Origin: Anoxybacillus sp050480245
GTDB lineage: Bacteria > Bacillota > Bacilli > Bacillales > Anoxybacillaceae
DNA length: 64,000 nucleotides
Direction: 5' to 3' (one strand)
NCBI GenBank assembly: GCA_050480245.1
Contig: JBCNEQ010000026.1
Below are positions 59,526-64,000 of the stretch, piece by piece. Position numbers and translations under genes: made by a program. Below the pieces are notes generated by a model. The model made no database searches and had not been told where the DNA came from. It saw only the letters and a program-made list of their open reading frames with translations. Every line of letters starts with the position of its first letter. Position 1 is the stretch's first letter.

Positions 59526-59963
59526 ATGTTATCTAATAAGGATAAAATGGTTAGTTCTTTAAAAAAAATAGTTGTCCCAGAATTAAGAAACAGGGGATTT
59601 AAAGGGGCTTTTCCTCATTTTAGGAAGCAAGAAGGTCAGTTAGGTTATTTGCTATCGTTTCAATTTGATAAATGGGGAGGAGGATTTATAATAGAAGCTG
59701 GAGTAGCAAGAGTTAATGAGGAAGGAAACGTGGTAGTTGATGGTATCGTTCGACCATTTCAAAAGATGAACGCTTTTCACTTAAACAATCGTTTTAGAAT
59801 AATGAATAATAAAAATGGAGATAAGGATTGGTTTAAATTCGATAACGAAAACGAAAATTTAGAGGAAGCAGAATTTATTCGAATAGCTAAGAATGTTTTA
59901 CCATATTTGGATATTGCAGAAAATTGGTTTGAAAAAATAAAGCAAAAGCAAACAGTACGATAG
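59526..59963 (+). CDS. DUF4304 protein, probable orphan immunity protein
   Basis: A 145-residue protein. N-terminus VPELRNRGFKGAFPHFRKQEGQLGYLLSFQFDKWGGGFIIEAG fits the DUF4304 pattern (a basic GFK motif, then a beta-rich core). DUF4304 genes frequently occur near polymorphic toxins and are thought to act as immunity proteins. No toxin precedes it here; an IS fragment does. Ribosome binding site aaaggaggg, own terminator at 59973. AT-rich, unlike core genes. Confidence 0.75.
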   Translation: MLSNKDKMVSSLKKIVVPELRNRGFKGAFPHFRKQEGQLGYLLSFQFDKWGGGFIIEAGVARVNEEGNVVVDGIVRPFQKMNAFHLNNRFRIMNNKNGDKDWFKFDNENENLEEAEFIRIAKNVLPYLDIAENWFEKIKQKQTVR

Positions 59964-59972
59964 AACCAATCT

Positions 59973-60010
59973 AGGCGACCTGCTTGCTTTATAGCAGTGT
60001 CGTCTTTTTT
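59973..60010 (+). terminator. Terminator after the DUF4304 gene
   Basis: Stem aggcgac (59973-59979) with gtcgtct (59999-60005), extended by ctgct/agcag with one bulge, T6 tail. Confidence 0.85.
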
Positions 60011-60076
60011 ATAACAATTTAGATAAGCTATTGACTCAAGAAAAAGTAGTAATAAGATGGTATGGTTGGTGATACT

Positions 60077-60802
60077 ATGTCATTTTGGGAAAGCATAAAG
60101 AACAAGGAAACAGTTGTTTTAAGTGATGATGCAATCGATTTGTTAAGTGATACGCTCCTAGAAATCAAAAAAATTTATCAAGAAGATTTAGAAAGAATGC
60201 CAACGGTAGCTGAATTGGAAGCATTAATCTTGGAGGCTTTACAACTTGATTCAAATATTAATGAACAATTAGGGGAAATGGAAATCGTCGATGTAAATTT
60301 TAAATTGAAAAAGAAAAGAAAGACGCCTAATATTGAACCAGGTATTGTATTCGCAATCCCGCTTAAAGAAATTGAAAAATATGCTTATGGTTTAGTAGTA
60401 AAAGGAAAAGGATTAAAGGATGACATCTATATACAATATTTCGATATCTTCACTAATGAAATATTAGATATAAAAAACTTTAGTAATCAATTTGAAAAAC
60501 TTTCTGTTCTATATACTATTAACAGTGGAATATATGGAATCGTTAATAAAGAATGGAAAATTATCGGGAAATTGTCTAAAGGGAAATTCAACCCTGAAGA
60601 ATATGAGTTACCGGATTTTGTGTTTTACAATGGCAAGGAATATTTTGTTAGTCGAGGGGATGCGAATACACCAATAACAGAATTAGAGCCTATTTCTAAA
60701 GAGGAAGGGGAAAAAATAAAAAATCCCATTGGCTTGGTTGGTAGTAGTAATATAGTGGAGATGCTTATTAATTCATACTACGAGAAACAAAATCAGAAAT
60801 AA
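60077..60802 (+). CDS. Imm26-like protein, probable orphan immunity protein
   Basis: A 241-residue protein. An N-terminal helical region (about 1-75) precedes a beta-rich domain beginning PGIVFAIPLKEIEKYAYGLVVKG and continuing IYIQYFDIFTNEILDI, which resembles immunity protein 26. Start probably ATG 60077 (MSFWESIKNKE); ATG 60062 is an in-frame alternative. Located between other immunity-like genes and an Rhs remnant; its matching toxin is not present in the window. Followed by a terminator. Confidence 0.65.
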   Translation: MSFWESIKNKETVVLSDDAIDLLSDTLLEIKKIYQEDLERMPTVAELEALILEALQLDSNINEQLGEMEIVDVNFKLKKKRKTPNIEPGIVFAIPLKEIEKYAYGLVVKGKGLKDDIYIQYFDIFTNEILDIKNFSNQFEKLSVLYTINSGIYGIVNKEWKIIGKLSKGKFNPEEYELPDFVFYNGKEYFVSRGDANTPITELEPISKEEGEKIKNPIGLVGSSNIVEMLINSYYEKQNQK

Positions 60803-60821
60803 TGTATTTAGCTTTTTTAGG

Positions 60822-60854
60822 GTTATCCCATGATTTAAGGGATAACTTTTTTTT
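60822..60854 (+). terminator. Terminator after the Imm26-like gene
   Basis: Stem gttatccc (60822-60829) with gggataac (60839-60846), then T8. Confidence 0.9.
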
Positions 60855-60860
60855 GTACAG

Positions 60861-61183
60861 TGAAGACAGTCGGCACATCCAAAAGGATGTCAATGACGTC
60901 ATTACGAATTACCATTATCAAGGCGACAGCCTCAACGTTCTGTATGAAACCGATGCGGATGGAAATGTGGTAAGATCATATATATACGGAGAAAACGGCC
61001 AGCTGTTGGCGATGAAAAAAGGTGGTGCCACGTACTTCTACCACTATAACGCGCATGGCGATGTCATCGCCCTGACGGATGAACAAGGAAACATCGTTGC
61101 CCGTTATCAATATGATGCATGTGGGAATATTCTCTCTCAATCCGGTGCCTTGGCGGATGAAAACCCATACCGATATGCGGGAT
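60861..61183 (+). pseudogene. Displaced Rhs core fragment
   Basis: About 107 codons nearly identical to the large rhs gene (SLNVLYETDADGNVVRSYIY, GQLLAMKKG, TYFYHYNAHGDVIALTD, ENPYRYAGY). Homology begins near 60861, after a terminator, and stops at RYAGY exactly where a 31-bp palindrome begins (61184). It has no start codon or ribosome binding site of its own. Together with the cassette at 57955, which begins nine residues further along the Rhs core, it looks like pieces of further rhs copies separated by rearrangement. Confidence 0.85.
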
Positions 61184-61214
61184 ATAGCGAACAGTGCCTG
61201 GCACTGTTCGCTAT
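61184..61214. repeat. 31-bp palindrome, core shared with 63678-63702
   Basis: Arms of 15 bp (61184-61198 and 61200-61214) around T61199, containing gaacagtgcc and ggcactgttc. The central 25 bp recur identically at 63678-63702. It lies at the breakpoint of the Rhs remnant. Confidence 0.9.
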
Positions 61215-61270
61215 TGGAGAATTTTCTCTCCAAGGAACAGTTTCGATAATCCCTTTCTGAAAGAGAAAGG
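61214..61270. other. Two further hairpins following the palindrome
   Basis: ttggaga (61214-61220) pairs with tctccaa (61227-61233); cctttct (61252-61258) pairs with agaaagg (61264-61270). With the palindrome this makes three adjacent stem-loops between the Rhs remnant and mazF; may serve as a mazF terminator on the minus strand or be a structured RNA or mobile-element end. Confidence 0.5.
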
Positions 61271-61276
61271 ATCTTG

Positions 61277-61663
61277 TCAAGTCAGATATGTTTCTATTTT
61301 CGCTAGGCATTCATCAATGATTTTATCTATTTCTTCAATTTGTGCATCTTCTGGATTATACTTCTTTAAAATTTTTAGATTACGAGCTCTCCAATCCAAT
61401 GATTTAATTTGATCAGTTAAAACTACCCCTGTTATTGGATAGCCATCGCCATCAAGGGATATTCCTTCTTTTGGTAAATCCACTTCGAAAGGGTAACCTT
61501 TCTTTTGATTGGTAATCGGACAAACAGCTATAAATCCTGTTGCTTGATTGAATTCTTTAGGCGATAAAACAATAGCATTCCTTCTCCCAGCCTGCTCATG
61601 ACCAGTTTGTGGATTGAAGTTTAAAACAACGAAATCGCCTCTCTCTGGTACGTCTGCTGGCAT
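61277..61663 (-). CDS. mazF: MazF/PemK-family mRNA interferase toxin
   Basis: A 128-residue toxin. Features of the MazF fold: GDFVVLNFNPQTGHEQAGRRNAIVLSP (first strand and the Arg-containing loop), ICPITNQ-type segment (AVCPITNQKKGYPFEV) and GVVLTDQIKSLDWRARN. MazF enzymes cut single-stranded RNA at short motifs. Its ATG shares one base with the mazE stop, typical of toxin-antitoxin pairs. It resembles the ChpB/PemK branch more than the chromosomal Bacillus NdoA. Confidence 0.92.
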   Translation of the reverse strand: MPADVPERGDFVVLNFNPQTGHEQAGRRNAIVLSPKEFNQATGFIAVCPITNQKKGYPFEVDLPKEGISLDGDGYPITGVVLTDQIKSLDWRARNLKILKKYNPEDAQIEEIDKIIDECLAKIETYLT

Positions 61664-61914
61664 TAAATCAATTCACGCCCTTCTATCCCGAAATCAATTT
61701 CCTCGTGTCGATTTTCAGGTGTAATCTGTGATATTAGTTCTTCCAGTGTGTATTTCTTCCGTGTTCTTTTTGGCTTTAATGTGATGATACCTTCATTTCC
61801 AATCACATTTAATTCTATTTCGGAACCTTGTTTAATCCCTATTTTATCAGCAGCATCTTTTGGGATTCGAATGCCCAAACTGTTTCCCCATTTTTGAACA
61901 ATAACTGTAGACAT
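61663..61914 (-). CDS. mazE: MazE-type antitoxin (AbrB-like DNA-binding)
   Basis: An 83-residue protein starting MSTVIVQKWGNSLGIRIPKD, a canonical AbrB/SpoVT swapped-hairpin DNA-binding domain, followed by an acidic flexible tail (EELISQITPENRHEEIDFGIEG) that would neutralise MazF. I start it at ATG 61914, which has ribosome binding site aaagggg; the longer frame from 61971 adds an unrelated N-terminus. It probably autoregulates the pair through the palindrome at 61992. Confidence 0.92.
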   Translation of the reverse strand: MSTVIVQKWGNSLGIRIPKDAADKIGIKQGSEIELNVIGNEGIITLKPKRTRKKYTLEELISQITPENRHEEIDFGIEGRELI

Positions 61915-61991
61915 GTAGTCAACCCCTTTACTCTGGTTTATTTTGTTTTCTAAATATTCTTTTGAATACATTATATCACCCCTAACCTAAA

Positions 61992-62014
61992 ATGTATATA
62001 CATAGTATATACAT
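61992..62014. promoter_or_regulatory. Inverted repeat upstream of mazEF, candidate autoregulatory operator
   Basis: atgtatatac (61992-62001) and gtatatacat (62005-62014) flank ATA. It lies upstream of TATAAT on the minus strand (within gtgatataatg, about 61970), where MazE-type proteins usually bind. Confidence 0.55.
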
Positions 62015-62326
62015 ATTTACAAAAAATGATACCAATGATTTTTCGACAAATACTATTCTCGTCGCAAAAGCAATCATTTGAATCGATTAATTAAAAATGC
62101 ATTTTTTAGACTCAAAAGCATATATCAACAAGTATAGTTACAAACGTTGAATTGAGAAATGATGTATAAAGCTTTGCCATAACAAAAAAAGTAGGACCTT
62201 CAAGGAGAATCTAAAGCATCTATAGCTGAGGAATAGTTTGAGTAGTAAAGGAGTTATAAACATCTTGCTTTTGCTCATAGAGACTTATAAGTTTTTCGAG
62301 AGCATTTATTTTTTCGTTTAATTCTT
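62015..62326. other. AT-rich stretch without a recognised gene
   Basis: About 310 bp upstream of mazEF. On the minus strand there is an open stretch of about 35 codons (reading KELNEKINALEKLISLYEQK, ending near 62229) that could be a remnant of a transposase-associated coiled coil. Nothing firm. Confidence 0.4.
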
Positions 62327-62560
62327 TTATAACTGAATGATTTTAAGCATCATTTTGGGGTGATAAGAACTTCTGCCACCGCCTTTATAGCGAGAAAACA
62401 ATAACTTCATTTTACTAGAAAGGACGATTTTTTTGTGCACTTTTTTAAAAAACATAATAAAGAGGGGCTTCAAAAAGTCAGTTAACCATGACTTTTTGGA
62501 CAGCCCCCTTTCGATATTTTTCAGGCGGTGACATTGGAGTGAGCCTTTAAAAGTAGACAT
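62327..62560 (-). pseudogene. Transposase fragment, possibly IS1182-like
   Basis: The frame ends LFSRYKGGGRSSYHPKMMLKIIQL and stops; the YHPKMMLK segment resembles the N-terminal part of IS1182-type DDE transposases. The first part (GLSKKSWLTDFLKPLF) is merely the translation of an inverted repeat (62464-62507), so this is a composite, nonfunctional remnant. Confidence 0.5.
62464..62507. repeat. Imperfect inverted repeat of IS type
   Basis: ggggcttcaaaaagtca (62464-62480) pairs with a right arm at 62489-62507 that has two extra bases; loop gttaacca. The sequence type (ggggctgtccaaaaagtc) is common at insertion-sequence ends or terminators. Confidence 0.7.
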
Positions 62561-62659
62561 GTATAAATCGGGAAAAAGATGGTGTTATGTCAAGAAAACA
62601 GACACGTTAAACAGAGAGAAATAGCTGAATTTATGGAAGCTGCTTTTCTCTGGTTAGCG

Positions 62660-62930
62660 TAATAAGCCGTTTCAAATTCACACGGCAATACATATTAAGA
62701 GCGGAATGACTTCTTCTTTTGCGGTTGTAGAAGCATCGATGTACTCAAAATTCGCTTGTTTCGCTTCTTTTTGCGTATGTAATCGACTTGGATAGATGCA
62801 CTCTTTCTTGATGAGACTATGAAACGGCTCAATACAAGCGTTATTGTAACAGTTCCCTTGTCTCGACATGCTCACTTGAAAATGATGTTCCTGTAAGAGC
62901 TGTTGAGCTTTTTTGATTCAAGGGTTTTCT
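62660..62930 (-). pseudogene. IS3-family transposase OrfB fragment, frameshifted
   Basis: Reading from 62930 down: KKAQQLLQEHHFQVSMSRQG, then NCYNNACIEPFHSLIKKECIY and KEAKQANFEYID, the C-terminal integrase region of IS3/IS150-type OrfB including the conserved glutamate in CIEPFHS. A single frameshift near 62720 moves the continuation FYNRKRRSHSALNMYCRVNL into another frame. N-terminal two thirds absent. Confidence 0.8.
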
Positions 62931-63272
62931 ATACTTTTTGTAACTGATTTTTCTGTAAACATCTCAATACTCTGAAAAATAATTGTTTCTTGTATTGCCA
63001 TCATGAGCCAGAGTATATAAGAATTTATGCAAGGTAACTTCGCAATGAATGATACATTCGGAATGCTTTAGAGTGAATTTTGTTTCATTGAGTAATTTGG
63101 CTTTGCCTATTGATTTTAAGATTGCTTAGTTTTTCCTAAGTAAACCTCTCATAGTAAGAGGGTGTCCCCATTTCTATATACATGCACCTTAAAACGATGA
63201 CTTCTGTATAAACATCTTTCCCCATAGCTATACTGCTCCTAAATATTTCTATACAAAAGGAGCGGGATTGGC
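62931..63272. other. Intergenic IS-derived DNA without a recognised gene
   Basis: AT-rich. Contains gagggtgtcccc (about 63160-63171), similar to the palindrome arm at 57918, and ctatactgctcctaaat before the next IS630-like frame. No intact gene. Confidence 0.4.
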
Positions 63273-63605
63273 ATGAAACGTTTGAAAATCACAAATGATC
63301 ACGGTTGGACACCTCGAACACTTCGGAAACAAGAACAGAAAATCAAAGATACCTCCCTTCGTGTTCGGGTGACCGCTGTTCGTCTTGTCATGGAAGGTCA
63401 TCTCGGTAAAGATGTGGCCAAAATGGTCAATCTGTGCCGTCAATCCGTTGCCCTCTACGTTGCACGTTTTAATCAAGGTGGGCTCGACCATCTACTCGAT
63501 CGTCGGTTGCCGCCTGGCCGTGTGCCATTTCTGACGGAAGTTTTTGGGTTATTCGTCGAAACTCATGAATGCACCGAGGCGATTTTTCGAATGGGGAAAA
63601 CGTGA
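63273..63605 (+). pseudogene. Second IS630-family transposase fragment
   Basis: A 110-residue frame starting MKRLKITNDHGWTPRTLRKQEQ with helix-turn-helix GHLGKDVAKMVNLCRQSVALYVARFNQGGLDHLL, clearly homologous to the 59112 fragment but diverged. After PFLTE the sequence no longer matches the family, so the catalytic part has been replaced. Confidence 0.8.
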
Positions 63606-63636
63606 TAAGATGAAAAACAGAGGCAGGTGAAAGGGA

Positions 63637-63765
63637 TTGTGGCAACTATTTTTATCGATGTTTGAACGGCTGAGCATCGAACAGTGCCTGGCACTGTTCG
63701 CTAGAACGGATGGTTCTTTTGTCACAAAGCTTACGGGGGAAGCGCAAGAAAGCCCCTGTCTTTAG
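63637..63765 (+). other. Short open frame containing the shared palindrome
   Basis: 42 codons from TTG 63637, with aggtgaaagg upstream, reading LSMFERLSIEQCLALFART and ending EAQESPCL. The palindrome 63678-63702 encodes IEQCLALFA; the end overlaps an IS200/IS605-type hairpin. Could be a transposase C-terminal remnant; coding status unknown. Confidence 0.3.
63678..63702. repeat. Second copy of the 25-bp palindromic core
   Basis: Identical to the core at 61188-61212: arms cgaacagtgcc and ggcactgttcg around a T. Here followed by a small hairpin agaac-ggatg-gttct. Confidence 0.9.
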
Positions 63766-63773
63766 ACACGGGG
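63753..63773 (+). repeat. IS200/IS605-type hairpin before tnpA
   Basis: cccctgtc (63753-63760) pairs with gacacgggg (63765-63773, one bulged base) around ttta. Imperfect hairpins of this kind mark IS200/IS605 ends recognised as single strands by TnpA. It could be the left end of the following element, or the right end (omega RNA scaffold) of an earlier, deleted one. Confidence 0.55.
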
Positions 63774-63863
63774 ATGAATTGCGTATTTTTTTTTTGATAA
63801 ATTTATTAGATGTGTTTATTTTATCTATTGTTTGTGGTATATTTAGTATAGAGGTGGTTGGTT

Positions 63864-64000
63864 TTGGAAAACGAAAAATACACCCATAAAAAAGGGATTG
63901 TTTATCTCAATCAATATCATATTGTGTTTTGTCCAAAATACCGTAGAAAAGTGTTAGTTGGAGATATTGAACGAGATTTAAAAAAATTTTTGAAGAAGTT
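63864..64000 (+). CDS. tnpA: IS200/IS605-family transposase TnpA, start only (runs off the window)
   Basis: The first 45 codons: MENEKYTHKKGIVYLNQYHI then VFCPKYRRKVLVGDIERDLKK. HIVFCPKYRRKVL is the hallmark N-terminus of IS200-type Y1 transposases, which excise and insert single-stranded DNA through a catalytic Tyr and an HUH pair located further downstream. TTG start 63864 with ribosome binding site gaggtgg. Completeness cannot be judged; tnpB, if present, is outside. Confidence 0.9.
   Translation, partial: MENEKYTHKKGIVYLNQYHIVFCPKYRRKVLVGDIERDLKKFLKK

Noticed and set aside
60802..61260. An intact 152-residue Rhs-like gene starting at 60802
   Set aside because: A strong terminator (60822-60854) lies inside its 5' end and there is no RBS; Rhs homology only starts at ~60861, and the 3' end is palindrome-derived sequence.

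Overview
The window looks like a chromosomal segment of a moderately thermophilic Bacillaceae bacterium, most likely Anoxybacillus or a close Geobacillus/Parageobacillus relative. This rests on gene order (hag-flaG-fliDST-hpf-secA-prfB-cccB-ftsEX-ctpB-minJ-csbA-uvrBA-hprK-lgt-ppaX-his operon-trxB-rapZ-glmR-whiA-crh-clpP-sigL-cggR-gapA-pgk-tpiA-gpmI-eno), on protein similarity recalled from B. subtilis, and on Bacillus-type ribosome binding sites. No database search was possible.

Layout. Positions 1-374 hold the 3' end of the flagellin gene, interrupted by a complete 310-nt group I intron. Positions 420-3470 are a small accessory island: a repeat protein with a PD-(D/E)XK-like nuclease end, and a DarG antitoxin whose DarT toxin survives only as a 3' stub. 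Positions 3530-8475 resume the flagellar late operon (flaG, fliD, fliS, fliT and an unknown gene), then an HD-GYP-like protein with a broken HD motif, and hpf. Positions 8480-20904 carry a coiled-coil heptad-repeat protein, secA, prfB with its programmed frameshift, a YitT protein, cytochrome c551, ftsEX with an M23 murein hydrolase, ctpB, a RacA-like protein, minJ and csbA. Positions 20930-30700 hold the uvrBA repair operon, a SigW-type envelope operon (DUF4870-yvlC-yvlD) and the hprK-lgt-yvoD-ppaX-yvoF operon. Positions 30750-37270 are the complete histidine operon hisZGDBHAFI. Positions 37270-43760 hold yvcD, trxB and the yvcI-rapZ-glmR-whiA-crh operon. Next come clpP under a CtsR box, a tRNA-Arg(CCG), sigL, a glutaredoxin and the cggR glycolytic operon through eno (to 53570).

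From 53600 to the end the window is accessory DNA: a 5'-truncated Rhs/YD-repeat gene with a nuclease-like C-terminal toxin and candidate immunity gene; a displaced Rhs C-terminal cassette with a different (AHH/HNH-like) toxin and its own candidate immunity gene; two orphan immunity-like genes (DUF4304 and Imm26-like); a displaced Rhs core remnant; a MazEF pair; and a graveyard of IS630-, IS3- and possibly IS1182-like fragments, ending in the start of an IS200/IS605 tnpA. The displaced Rhs pieces abut perfect palindromes, one of which recurs next to the IS200/IS605 element.

The most interesting parts are the intron plus neighbouring nuclease-like gene, the orphan DarG, and the Rhs cassette array with its palindromic boundaries.
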